Part shown: piece by piece, positions 28,498 to 36,269 of the stretch
How positions within the stretch are numbered: position 1 is the stretch's first letter
How the letters are laid out: every line of letters begins with the position of its first letter
Source of the DNA: Zoogloea sp.
GTDB taxonomy: Bacteria > Pseudomonadota > Gammaproteobacteria > Burkholderiales > Rhodocyclaceae
NCBI RefSeq assembly: GCF_030157465.1
Contig: NZ_JAOAUU010000144.1
Coordinates: 1-36,269, forward strand
Length of the DNA stretch: 36,269 bases
Direction: 5' to 3'
Notes under the pieces: model-generated
Database searches by the model: none
Told to the model about the DNA's origin: nothing
The model's input: only the letters and a program-made list of their open reading frames with translations
Translations under genes and position numbers: made by a program

Positions 28498-28938
28498 ATG
28501 GACTTGGAATGGTGGCACTGGATTGTGCTGGGTTTTGCGCTGGTGATCGCCGAGCTGGCGGTGCCGGCTTTCTTCGTCATCTGGTTCGGGCTGGGCGCAC
28601 TGCTGGTGGGGCTGGCCTTGCTGGTGGCGCCACTGGGGGCCACGGCGCAAGTGGCGCTGTGGGTGGCGGCTTCGCTGGCGATGGTGGTGCTGTGGTTTCG
28701 CGTTTTCAAACGCGGCGATCACAAGACGCTGATCGGGCAGTCGGATGGCGAGACGATCGGCGAGGTGGGTTTGATGACGAAGCCGGCGGCGCCGTTTGCG
28801 CGGGGCAAGGTGCGCTTCCAGAAGCCCATTCTCGGTTCGGATGAGTGGGAGTGCGTGGTGGATGAGCCGATAGCCCTTGGCGAGAGGGTGAAGGTGGTGT
28901 CGGTGGAAGGCAGTTTCCTAAAGGTTCAGAAAGTTTGA
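28498..28938 (+). CDS. NfeD-family membrane protein
   Basis: A 146-residue NfeD-like protein from ATG 28498, preceded by GGAGG at 28486-28490. Hydrophobic segments span about residues 6-30 (HWIVLGFALVIAELAVPAFFVIWF) and 32-68. The C-terminal domain is a small OB-fold (EWECVVDEPIALGERVKVVSVEGSFLKVQKV), the NfeD hallmark. The next gene encodes an SPFH protein 10 bases away. NfeD and SPFH proteins commonly occur as pairs and are thought to cooperate in membrane-domain organisation or quality control. Confidence 0.92.
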   Translation: MDLEWWHWIVLGFALVIAELAVPAFFVIWFGLGALLVGLALLVAPLGATAQVALWVAASLAMVVLWFRVFKRGDHKTLIGQSDGETIGEVGLMTKPAAPFARGKVRFQKPILGSDEWECVVDEPIALGERVKVVSVEGSFLKVQKV

Positions 28939-28948
28939 GGAGCAGGCA

Positions 28949-29809
28949 ATGAGCAACGCGATGGTGGTTGTGCTGGCGATCCTGGTTTTCGTGGTGGTGA
29001 CGATCGCCAAGGGAGTGCGCATCGTGCCCCAGGGCGAGGAATGGATCGTGGAGCGGCTGGGCAAGTATTTCGGAACACTGAAGCCGGGCCTCAACATCAT
29101 CATTCCGTACCTCGACAAGGTGGCCTACAAGCTGGTGACCAAGGACATCATCCTGGATGTGCAGGAACAGGAGGTGATCACCCGCGATAACGCCGTGATC
29201 CTCACCAACGCGATCGCATTCTTGAAGGTGACCGATCCGGTGAAGGCGGTGTATGGCGTCACGGATTTTTCCGAGGCGATCCGCAACATGATCATGACCA
29301 CGCTGCGTTCGATCATCGGCGAGATGGAGCTGGATGAGGCCCTGTCGAGCCGCGACAAGATCAAGGCGCGCTTGCGCGAGATGATTGCCGACGAGGCGGT
29401 GGACTGGGGCCTGACGGTGAAGTCGGTCGAGATCCAGGACATCAAGCCGTCTTCGTCGATGCAGAAGGCGATGGAGCAGCAGGCATCCGCCGAACGGGAG
29501 AGAAAGGCCGTGGTGACCCGCGCCGAAGGCGCCAAGCAGGCTGCGATTCTCGAGGCGGAGGCGCGACTGGAGTCGTCCAAGCGCGACGCCAACGCGCAGG
29601 TGATGCTGGCCGAGGCGTCGGCGGAGTCGATCCGCCGGGTGACGGCGGCGATCGGCACCGAGACGGCACCGATGCTCTTTTTGCTGGGCGAGAAATACAT
29701 CGCGTCGCTCGAGCGCATGGGGTCTGCCGAGAACGCGAAAGTGGTGGTATTGCCGGCCGACCTTCAGGAAGCCGTGCGCGGCCTGATCGGCGGCGCGACC
29801 CGGCGCTGA
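28949..29809 (+). CDS. SPFH/band-7 (stomatin, QmcA-like) membrane protein
   Basis: A 286-residue stomatin-like SPFH protein. A single N-terminal transmembrane segment (residues 4-21, AMVVVLAILVFVVVTIAK) is followed by the SPFH domain (IVPQGEEWIVERLGKYFGTLKPGLNIIIP). A predicted coiled-coil lies near residues 170-215 (AEREKRA-type Ala/Glu/Arg-rich helix). Such proteins form membrane cages or scaffolds, sometimes around FtsH protease. The preceding NfeD gene is its usual partner. GGAG lies about 8 bases before the ATG at 28949. Confidence 0.94.
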   Translation: MSNAMVVVLAILVFVVVTIAKGVRIVPQGEEWIVERLGKYFGTLKPGLNIIIPYLDKVAYKLVTKDIILDVQEQEVITRDNAVILTNAIAFLKVTDPVKAVYGVTDFSEAIRNMIMTTLRSIIGEMELDEALSSRDKIKARLREMIADEAVDWGLTVKSVEIQDIKPSSSMQKAMEQQASAERERKAVVTRAEGAKQAAILEAEARLESSKRDANAQVMLAEASAESIRRVTAAIGTETAPMLFLLGEKYIASLERMGSAENAKVVVLPADLQEAVRGLIGGATRR

Positions 29810-29812
29810 ACG

Positions 29813-29831
29813 GAAGCCCGGCGGGGGCTTC
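29813..29831 (+). terminator. Weak hairpin after the SPFH gene
   Basis: GAAGCCC (29813-29819) pairs with GGGCTTC (29825-29831) around 5 bases, just after the SPFH stop codon. No T-run follows, so termination is doubtful. Confidence 0.3.
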
Positions 29832-29866
29832 GTCATCGGCGCCGGGCCATGTAGGATAGGTCCCCT

Positions 29867-30844
29867 ATGTTTGCCTATATTGTCCGTCGCCTTCTTTACG
29901 CGCCGCTGATCCTGATCGGCGTGAATTTGCTTACTTTTGCGCTGTTCTTCGTGGTGAACACACCTGACGACATGGCGCGCATGCAACTGGGTGCCAAGCG
30001 TGTAACGCCCGAAGCCATCGAGCGCTGGAAGGTGGAGCGGGGCTACGACAAGCCGCTGCTCTTCAATGCGGGTGCCGAGGGCGCCGAAACGCTCACCCGA
30101 ACGATCTTCTTCGAGAAATCCCTGCGCATGTTCGTCTTTGATTTTGGTCGTGCCGACGACGGACGCGACATTGCCAGCGAGATCCAGTCGCGCATGGGGC
30201 CGTCGCTGGCCATTGCGCTGCCAACCTTCGTGCTCGGGCTGCTGGTTACGGTTTCGTTTGCGCTGCTGCTGGTGTTCTTCCGGGCGAGTTATCTCGATTT
30301 TGCCGGCGTGGTGCTGTGCGTGGCGATGATGTCCATTTCCGGGTTGTTCTACATCATCGGCGGGCAGTGGCTGGTGTCGAAGATCTGGCATCTGGTGCCC
30401 ATTTCGGGCTACGGCGGGGGGCTGGACGCGTCGCGCTTCCTGGTGTTGCCGGTGGTGATCGGGGTGATTGCCGGCATCGGCGGCAGCGCGCGCTGGTATC
30501 GCACGATTTTCCTGGAGGAGGCGGGCAAGGATTACGTGCGTACGGCCCGCGCCAAGGGCTTGTCCGAGCTGCAGGCGCTGTTCCGGCATGTGCTGAAAAA
30601 CGCAATGATCCCGATTCTGACCGGCGTGGTTGTGGTGATTCCGTCGCTGTTCATGGGCAGCCTGATCACCGAATCCTTCTTTGGCATTCCCGGCCTTGGC
30701 AGCTACACCATCGATGCGATCAATGCCCAGGATTTTCCGGTGGTGCGGGCGATGGTCTTCATCGGTTCGCTGCTCTACATCGTCGGGCTGATTCTTACCG
30801 ATCTTTCGTACACGCTGGTTGATCCGCGGGTGAGGCTGGAATGA
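29867..30844 (+). CDS. ABC transporter permease, dipeptide/oligopeptide type (DppB-like)
   Basis: A 325-residue inner-membrane permease of the DppB/OppB family. MFAYIVRRLLYAPLILIGVNLLTFALFFVV is the typical N-terminal TM1. A periplasmic segment (about 35-105) is followed by the TM core. The EAA loop is clear (EEAGKDYVRTARAKGLSELQALFRHVLKNAMIPIL), and the C-terminus reads LLYIVGLILTDLSYTLVDPRVRLE. The substrate cannot be inferred. It overlaps the partner permease by 4 bases (ATGA at 30841). Neither ATPase nor substrate-binding protein is encoded nearby, so these must be elsewhere or shared. Confidence 0.93.
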   Translation: MFAYIVRRLLYAPLILIGVNLLTFALFFVVNTPDDMARMQLGAKRVTPEAIERWKVERGYDKPLLFNAGAEGAETLTRTIFFEKSLRMFVFDFGRADDGRDIASEIQSRMGPSLAIALPTFVLGLLVTVSFALLLVFFRASYLDFAGVVLCVAMMSISGLFYIIGGQWLVSKIWHLVPISGYGGGLDASRFLVLPVVIGVIAGIGGSARWYRTIFLEEAGKDYVRTARAKGLSELQALFRHVLKNAMIPILTGVVVVIPSLFMGSLITESFFGIPGLGSYTIDAINAQDFPVVRAMVFIGSLLYIVGLILTDLSYTLVDPRVRLE

Positions 30845-32265
30845 CGGGCATTCAACCGCTGGTCTTATGGACCGATCTGCTGCTCTTCGGCCTTCTTGCC
30901 TGCACGCTGCTGGCTGGCTGGAGCGTCCGCCGCAGCGAACCCATGCGCGCAGCCTGGCGTCGGGTGGGCGAAAGCAGTGTCGGCATGACGTCGCTCACCA
31001 TACTGATGGTTTTCCTGCTGGTCGGCCTGATGGACAGCCTGCACTACCGGGAGCGCCTGGCGCCAGCCGGTGGCGAGCAGCTTGCTGCCGACGACCGCCG
31101 GCAACTTTCCACCGAGGTTCGCAGCGCCCTCGATGCGCTGGCGGCGCCGCTGCGGACGCGGGTCGAGAAAACCTATTCGGCGCCTCTGGCCTATCAGTTG
31201 TTCGCCCGGCAGACCGTCGAAGGGCCGGATGGCAGCCAGAAGCGCGAGTTTCCGCGGCTCAAGCATGGCGGGGCAGATTTGAAGTACCCGGAGCACGAGC
31301 TGGATGGCGATATCGTCGGGCGCATCGGAATGGGGCTGGCAGTGGCTGCGGTGGCATGGATTGTCTTTGCGGCGGTGCTGGTCAAGGTGGTTGCCATGTC
31401 GCGGCGGGTGCCGGCTGGCGCGGCATGGCGGGCGATCTGGCGTGGCAAGGGCGGGCCGGCCTGGCGGGCCGTGCTGGCCACGCTGGGCGTGATGCTGCTG
31501 CTGATCGGGCCGCTGGCGGCACTGGCTACCGAATACCACGTGTTCGGCACCGACAAGGTGGGGCAGGATGTGCTCTTCCTGACCCTCAAGAGCATTCGCA
31601 CGGCGCTGGTCATCGGCACCCTGACGACGCTGGTGACCTTGCCGCTGGCGGTGGCGCTGGGAATCATGGCCGGTTACCTGGGCGGCTGGGTGGATGACGT
31701 GATCCAGTACATCTACACCGTGCTCAACTCGATTCCCGGTGTGCTGCTGATTGCCGCGGCGGTGCTGATGATGCAGGTGGTGATCGATACCCATCCCGAG
31801 TGGTTTGAAACCGCAGCCGAGCGGGCGGATGCGCGTCTTTTGGCGTTGTGCCTGATCCTCGGCATGACCAGCTGGACGGGCTTGTGCCGCCTCTTGCGTG
31901 GCGAAACCCTGAAGCTGCGGGAGCTGGAATACGTTCAGGCGGCACGTGCCTTTGGCGTGTCGACGACCCGTATCCTGGCACGCCACGTGCTGCCCAACCT
32001 GATGCACCTGGTGCTGATTGCGCTGGTGATGGATTTTTCCGGGCTGGTGCTGGCAGAAGCGGTGCTTTCCTACGTGGGCATTGGCGTCGACCCGGGTACG
32101 GTGAGTTTCGGCACCATGATCAACGCCGCGCGCATGGAGCTGGCCCGGGAGCCCATGGTCTGGTGGAGCCTGGTTGCGGCCTTCATTTTCATGTTTGTGC
32201 TGGTGCTGGCCGCCAACCTGTTTGCCGACGTGGTGCGCGACGCTTTTGATCCGCGGGCAAGTTGA
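30841..32265 (+). CDS. ABC transporter permease, DppC-like, with extended N-terminus
   Basis: A 474-residue partner permease; DppC/OppC proteins are usually about 290-340. The C-terminal part (from about residue 215) is a normal DppC core, beginning YHVFGTDKVGQDVLF and ending AANLFADVVRDAFDPR, with the EAA loop ELEYVQAARAFGVSTTRILARHVLPNLMHLV. Ahead of it are roughly 200 extra residues: two early TM segments (about 8-24 and 45-65), a hydrophilic stretch (about 66-158) and another TM (about 160-185). The extension is probably partly periplasmic. Partner permease lies directly upstream with 4-base overlap. Confidence 0.9.
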   Translation: MTGIQPLVLWTDLLLFGLLACTLLAGWSVRRSEPMRAAWRRVGESSVGMTSLTILMVFLLVGLMDSLHYRERLAPAGGEQLAADDRRQLSTEVRSALDALAAPLRTRVEKTYSAPLAYQLFARQTVEGPDGSQKREFPRLKHGGADLKYPEHELDGDIVGRIGMGLAVAAVAWIVFAAVLVKVVAMSRRVPAGAAWRAIWRGKGGPAWRAVLATLGVMLLLIGPLAALATEYHVFGTDKVGQDVLFLTLKSIRTALVIGTLTTLVTLPLAVALGIMAGYLGGWVDDVIQYIYTVLNSIPGVLLIAAAVLMMQVVIDTHPEWFETAAERADARLLALCLILGMTSWTGLCRLLRGETLKLRELEYVQAARAFGVSTTRILARHVLPNLMHLVLIALVMDFSGLVLAEAVLSYVGIGVDPGTVSFGTMINAARMELAREPMVWWSLVAAFIFMFVLVLAANLFADVVRDAFDPRAS

Positions 32266-32366
32266 GCGCCCCCTGGGCCGGGCTACGCCCCGCCCGCCCC
32301 CCGAGGGGGACAAGAAAACTTGGGGCGGCCCTGCGTTTTCTTCAGAGCGCTTGCCCCGGATGACGC
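32266..32366. repeat. GC-rich extragenic repeat in the convergent gap
   Basis: The gap between the permease and WS/DGAT genes contains GCCCCCTGGGCCGGGCTACG, a C-rich run with CCCCCCGAGGGGG (32297-32309) and GGGGCGGCCC. I recall similar runs between genes of many betaproteobacteria. It could fold as a G/C-rich transcription barrier for both convergent genes. No gene or T-run terminator is seen. Confidence 0.45.
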
Positions 32367-33752
32367 TCAGGCCAGAACCTTGCGCTTTTGCGCCGGCTGT
32401 TGAAGCAGGGCGAGCTGGGCCTCCATTTGCCCGGTGATGGTCGACGGATTAGGCACCATTGCCGCATCGACCAGCAGCCCGATCTGGTGGTGTCCGGCAT
32501 AGGACACGATGCTGACGGCCAGTCCCAGATCGCCGGACGTCGGGCTCCAGAACATCTGTTCGACGATTTTTGCGCCGCTCAGGTAACGCGGCTCGTGTGA
32601 TCCCGGAACATGACAGAGGAGGGCGCTGCTCTTGGTTGCCAGCAGCTTGAGTGCCTGCAACTGCACGGCACGGGGGGTCTGGCCGATGAGGCTGAAGAGG
32701 CCGAGGGCGCGCTGTGCATCGTAGGCTTCGCGGAAAGCCTGCACCCGGCGATGCGTTTCTTCGAGTCGCTCCCGCGGATTTTCGATGCCCACCGGCAGTT
32801 CCAGGGGCATCAGCCCACAGCGGTTACCAAGGATTTCCTGGGTGTCTTCGCTGCGCAGATTGACGGGCATCAGGGTGCGCAGTTCGATGCCTGCGGTGGG
32901 GGCGCCCTGTCGCGTCAGATAATCATGCAGGGCGCCGCCCAGGCTGGCCAGCAGAACGGCGCTGGTCGTTGTTTCGTGGTGTCGGGCAATGGCGTCGACG
33001 GTGGATTCTGCCAGCGGCACACTCCAGCTCACATGCTTGACGCCCTGCGGGTGCCCTTTCAAAAAAGTGTGGCTGTCGTCGCGCCAGCCAGCAAGTTTGC
33101 CGATTTCGAGGGCGAGTGCGGTGCTGGCCCGGGCATAGTCGAACACCTGCTGCGGGTAAAGCAGCAGGCTCAGGTACTTGGCCCAGAAGGCGCCGGACAG
33201 CTTGATTCCGTCGGTCACGGCATGCGTGAGCGGCGCATACAGTTGGTCGAAAAAATTGGTGTCGGCAGGGCTGGGCAGCGGCGGTGATTCGGCTATCGGG
33301 CTGGCGTCGGTGAGTGACTGCAGCACGCGGATCAGGGCGATGCTGTCGGCAATGCACTGGTGCACGCGGGCGATCAGGGCGCTGCCGCCATGGTAGTGGC
33401 TCACCAGATGGAGCTGCCACAGGGGGCGATCCGGGTCGAGGGGGGTTGCGGCAAGCTCGCCGATCAATGCTTCGAGTGCTGATTTTTCGTCACCCGGCGG
33501 AAGGCTGACCGTGACGATATGGGCGCTCAGGTCCACCTCACCGCTCTCCCAGATCGCGCCGACCGTGTCGCGCAGGACATGCTGGCCGAAACGTTCCATG
33601 GGCAGGAGTCGGGTTTTCAGACATTTCGCCAGCGCCGCAGCCTCCAGTGGCGTTTCCAGCACAAGCACGCCGACGACCTGCATCAGATTGGTGTTCTGTT
33701 CGATCTGAAGCCAGGTCATATCCAGGCTGCCAAGCCGTTCCAGTGTGCTCAT
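32367..33752 (-). CDS. WS/DGAT-family O-acyltransferase homologue with a mutated active-site motif
   Basis: A 461-residue protein of the wax-ester synthase/diacylglycerol acyltransferase family (PapA/condensation fold), which makes storage lipids from acyl-CoA. Family landmarks are RLGSLDMTWLQIEQ (N-terminus), PLDPDRPLWQLHLV (105-117), and GNRCGLMPLELPVGIENPRERLEETHRRV in the C-terminal half. The catalytic motif HHxxxDG reads H131-Q-C-I-A-D136-S137: the second His, the catalytic one, is Gln (CAG), and the final Gly is Ser (AGC). Each differs from the expected codon by a single base. Activity is therefore doubtful. Single gene, divergent from the GGDEF-EAL gene. Confidence 0.9.
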   Translation of the reverse strand: MSTLERLGSLDMTWLQIEQNTNLMQVVGVLVLETPLEAAALAKCLKTRLLPMERFGQHVLRDTVGAIWESGEVDLSAHIVTVSLPPGDEKSALEALIGELAATPLDPDRPLWQLHLVSHYHGGSALIARVHQCIADSIALIRVLQSLTDASPIAESPPLPSPADTNFFDQLYAPLTHAVTDGIKLSGAFWAKYLSLLLYPQQVFDYARASTALALEIGKLAGWRDDSHTFLKGHPQGVKHVSWSVPLAESTVDAIARHHETTTSAVLLASLGGALHDYLTRQGAPTAGIELRTLMPVNLRSEDTQEILGNRCGLMPLELPVGIENPRERLEETHRRVQAFREAYDAQRALGLFSLIGQTPRAVQLQALKLLATKSSALLCHVPGSHEPRYLSGAKIVEQMFWSPTSGDLGLAVSIVSYAGHHQIGLLVDAAMVPNPSTITGQMEAQLALLQQPAQKRKVLA

Positions 33753-33944
33753 GGGCGTCTCCAGGGAATCTCTGTCTACCGGCGCAGCGCCGATTCATCC
33801 ACAAGATTCTGCGCCAATTCCCATTTGGTCGAAAGACGCGGGATGCTTCTGCGATGCCTGCTAAAGATGCATGGCCCACTTGCCGTTACTCAACCAGTGC
33901 TTGCGCCAATGCCGTCCGCCGGCCGGCTTTCTGAAATATTACAA

Positions 33945-36194
33945 ATGAATATATACGCTTCGCCCCCCACTGAAGAACTGCTCGAGTTCCTCGAAGACGA
34001 CGAAGCCGCCGAGCCGCAGTCCAGCTGCAATAAATGGAAGGTGCTCGTCGTCGACGACGACGCCCAAGTTCATCAGGCGACGGCTTTTGCGCTTAACCGC
34101 GCGACGGTTTGCGGTCGTCAACTCGAACTGCTGCATGCGTACTCGGCGAACGAGGCGCGGGTCTTGCTTGAAGGCCGCAGCGACATTGCGGTCATTCTTC
34201 TTGATGTCGTGATGGAACGTCACGATGCCGGACTCGGTCTGGTCCGTGTGATCCGCGAGGATCTCGGGCTGGCAGATGCACGCATCATCCTGCGTACTGG
34301 TCAGCCCGGTTATGCCCCCGAGCTCAGCGTGATCCGTGACTATGACATTAACGACTACCGGACAAAGTCCGAACTTACCCACACCCGCCTGATCACGACC
34401 CTGACTGCCGCAATCCGCTCCTACGAGCAGATCTGCGCCATGCATGCCAATCGCCGAGGGCTCGAATTCCTGATCGAAACAGGCAACCAGCTCTTTGTTC
34501 CACGGAGCATGCGCGACTTTGCCGACGTGGCATTGAAGCATCTGTCCACTCTGCTCGGCCATCCGCTTGATGCCGTGTTTTGCGGGCCGATCGATCAGGG
34601 CGGGGCGCCTGGTGACCAGGAAGGGCTTGGTGTGCTGGCCGCCACAGGCCGCTACTGCGATTTCGCAGGCCAAAGTCTCGATGAGCTCAGCGACGTTCCC
34701 CTGTGCAGATCACTCAGGGGCGGGCTGGCGCATCAAGGGCATACGTTCCATGGCGAAGGTTGCTGCCTTTATCTTGGCCGGGTCCATGGCAAGGAGGCGC
34801 TGGTTCATCTCAAACTGCCAATGTCGGTGCATGACCAGACGCGGCGAATGATCGAGGTGCTGTGCGTGAATTTGAAAGTCGGCTTTGAAAATGTGATTCT
34901 TTTCGAGCGACTGAATTTTTTTGCTTACTTCGATCCGTTGACCCGCCTGCCCAACCGAACGCGTTTTCTCGACAGTCTCGATGACCGCCTCAAAACTTCG
35001 CACGGGACAGGGTGGACGCTCGGTATTATCGATATCGTCCGATTCTCTGAACTCAATGATGCCCTCGGTCATCGCAGTGGCGATCTCCTGCTGGTCGAGG
35101 TCACCCACCGTCTTCAGGCCCATGTCGGACCGAATGCACTGGTTGCCCGCGTGGCAGGAGACGCCTTCGGCATCTGCTGGCAACCGGATGAAAACGGCGC
35201 CCGATCTATTCTCGATGTCTTCTCTGCGCCGTTTGTCGTTCGCAGCCACTCGATCCCCATGCGAGCCCGTGCGGGCTTCGTCGATGTGGAGCCGGTTTCG
35301 GGAGGCGCCGTGGAATTGCTCAAGCGCGCCAACTTGGCTCTCAGCCATGCAAAGCAGGAAGGCGACCAGCACTGGCGCTTCTTCACCAGAGAAATGGAGG
35401 CAACTACCCAGAGCCGCGTGCAGTTGCTGAACGAGCTCCGTTCCGCGCTCCACTTGGGTGAGGGGCTTGAACTCCACTACCAGCCCCAGGTTTCGCCTAT
35501 TGGCCAGCAGGTGGTTGGCTGCGAAGCCCTGATCCGCTGGATGAAGCCCCACGGTGAAATGGTGGCGCCCGACGTTTTCATCCCTCTGGCCGAATACACC
35601 GGCCTGATCGTCGAAATCGGCGACTGGGTATTCGCCGAAGCCTGCCAGCAGATCGTTCGCTGGGACAAGGAGGGGCTGCCGCACTTCCGGGTCGGCATCA
35701 ACATCTCCGCAGCCCAGTTTCGGGAGCCGGATTTTGTCAGCAAAATTGCGGGTGTAATCGAATCCACGGGCGTGAGTCCGGCGAGGCTTGAGCTCGAAAT
35801 CACCGAGTCGGTTGCCATGGAGGATCCCGAATCAGTAGCGCGCCAGCTGCGTGAGCTCAAATCGCTGGGCTTGCGGGTTGCAGTTGACGATTTTGGATGC
35901 GGCTTTTCCTCGTTGGGCAGCCTCAATCGCCTGCCTTTTGATCGCGTCAAGATCGATCGTGCGTTTGTTCGAGAGCTGACCCCGGAAACGTCTCAAGACT
36001 GTATCGCTCGAATGATCGTGAAGCTGGCAAAAAGCCTGGGGCTGGAAGTGACCGCGGAAGGTGTTGAAACAGAAGTCCAGGCCAGGCTGCTTGATGAAAT
36101 GGGTTGCAAGGAAATGCAGGGCTTTCTCTATGGAAGACCCATGAATGCGGATGCGTTGATGGGCTGGATCATGGCAAGGAGCTTGCCCTTGTGA
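33945..36194 (+). CDS. Response regulator REC-DUF3369-GGDEF-EAL, probable c-di-GMP phosphodiesterase
   Basis: A 749-residue cytoplasmic signalling protein from ATG 33945. The receiver domain (about residues 31-155) has D37-D39, phospho-acceptor Asp87 in ILLDVVM, and Lys141 in RTKSELT. DUF3369 follows (about 155-320; RRGLEFLIETGNQLFVPRSM). The GGDEF domain (about 322-470; FDPLTRLPNR) has the site AGDAF instead of GGDEF and should not make c-di-GMP. The EAL domain (about 510-745) keeps its catalytic set: CEALIRW, GINISA, LELEITES, VDDFGCGFSS, KIDRAFV and TAEGVETE. So a c-di-GMP hydrolase is expected, controlled by a partner histidine kinase outside the window. Met at 33909 is an alternative start. 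Confidence 0.93.
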   Translation: MNIYASPPTEELLEFLEDDEAAEPQSSCNKWKVLVVDDDAQVHQATAFALNRATVCGRQLELLHAYSANEARVLLEGRSDIAVILLDVVMERHDAGLGLVRVIREDLGLADARIILRTGQPGYAPELSVIRDYDINDYRTKSELTHTRLITTLTAAIRSYEQICAMHANRRGLEFLIETGNQLFVPRSMRDFADVALKHLSTLLGHPLDAVFCGPIDQGGAPGDQEGLGVLAATGRYCDFAGQSLDELSDVPLCRSLRGGLAHQGHTFHGEGCCLYLGRVHGKEALVHLKLPMSVHDQTRRMIEVLCVNLKVGFENVILFERLNFFAYFDPLTRLPNRTRFLDSLDDRLKTSHGTGWTLGIIDIVRFSELNDALGHRSGDLLLVEVTHRLQAHVGPNALVARVAGDAFGICWQPDENGARSILDVFSAPFVVRSHSIPMRARAGFVDVEPVSGGAVELLKRANLALSHAKQEGDQHWRFFTREMEATTQSRVQLLNELRSALHLGEGLELHYQPQVSPIGQQVVGCEALIRWMKPHGEMVAPDVFIPLAEYTGLIVEIGDWVFAEACQQIVRWDKEGLPHFRVGINISAAQFREPDFVSKIAGVIESTGVSPARLELEITESVAMEDPESVARQLRELKSLGLRVAVDDFGCGFSSLGSLNRLPFDRVKIDRAFVRELTPETSQDCIARMIVKLAKSLGLEVTAEGVETEVQARLLDEMGCKEMQGFLYGRPMNADALMGWIMARSLPL

Positions 36195-36235
36195 GGGCGC
36201 TCTGGCGTCGATGACTGATTTACCTCTTTAATGTC

Positions 36236-36263
36236 TTGACTGTTTTTGATAGTTCTCTATAAT
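36236..36263 (+). promoter_or_regulatory. Near-consensus sigma-70 promoter at the right edge
   Basis: TTGACT (36236-36241), 16 bases, then perfect TATAAT (36258-36263), with an A/T-rich stretch (TACCTCTTTAATG) just upstream and GCGGCC after the -10. It is the best sigma-70 promoter seen in the window. It reads off the edge, so the gene it drives is outside; a stable-RNA operon is one possibility. Confidence 0.75.
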
Positions 36264-36269
36264 GCGGCC

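Noticed and set aside
28706-30589. A 627-codon open frame on the minus strand
   Set aside because: It is antisense to the NfeD, SPFH and first permease genes; low complexity, His/Gln/Arg-rich.

Overview
The window reads as GC-rich chromosomal DNA from a betaproteobacterium. Rhodocyclales (Azoarcus, Thauera, Zoogloea and relatives) is the best guess, based on protein sequence flavour, a DUF2863-type gene, divergent ppsR/ppsA and GC-rich intergenic repeats. This is inference from recall; no search was run. Nearly all of the DNA is coding, mostly housekeeping or conserved genes in short operons. No phage, insertion sequence, CRISPR array or biosynthetic cluster is visible.

Layout. 1-560: a MazF/PemK-type toxin gene, whose antitoxin probably lies just off the left edge, then a terminator and tRNA-Leu(UAA) on the minus strand. 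566-2496: minC-minD-minE on the minus strand, with the tRNA gene starting 9 bases after minE. 2577-3835: an ArsC/Spx-like reductase gene overlapping hslO (Hsp33), minus strand. 3836-4612: the only long non-coding stretch, built of dispersed-repeat-like palindromes and a pair of 72-base inverted repeats. 4613-6949: tex (minus). 7132-8424: an exported Ala/Pro/Lys-rich protein with a degenerate nuclease-like end, followed by a terminator. 8540-12917: a periplasmic caspase-like protein, an RpfE-type protein and recJ (minus). 13101-15045: lolC-lolD. 15185-17206: a chemoreceptor behind a sigma-28 (FliA) type promoter. 17289-18922: DUF2062 protein and a TrkA-N potassium channel (minus), translationally coupled. 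19038-23118: comEC, an alpha/beta hydrolase and a DUF599 membrane protein. 23144-24833: msrB and a DUF2863 protein (minus). 24927-28374: ppsR divergent from ppsA. 28498-32265: NfeD, an SPFH/stomatin protein and two dipeptide-type ABC permeases without ATPase or binding protein. 32367-33752: a WS/DGAT-family protein (minus). 33945-36194: a REC-DUF3369-GGDEF-EAL protein. The right edge holds a near-consensus sigma-70 promoter for something outside the window.

Functional links: cell division placement (Min), oxidative/thiol stress (Hsp33, ArsC-like, MsrB), envelope lipoprotein export (LolCD), DNA repair and uptake (RecJ, ComEC), control of gluconeogenesis (PpsR acting on PpsA), and signalling (chemoreceptor, c-di-GMP phosphodiesterase).

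I see no clear undescribed multi-gene system. The most striking pattern is a set of proteins that keep their fold but have lost key residues: an Hsp33 with none of its four redox-switch cysteines, a caspase-like protein with neither His nor Cys of the dyad, a WS/DGAT-family protein whose HHxxxDG motif reads HQCIADS, a thermonuclease-like tail lacking catalytic residues, and a GGDEF domain reduced to AGDAF.
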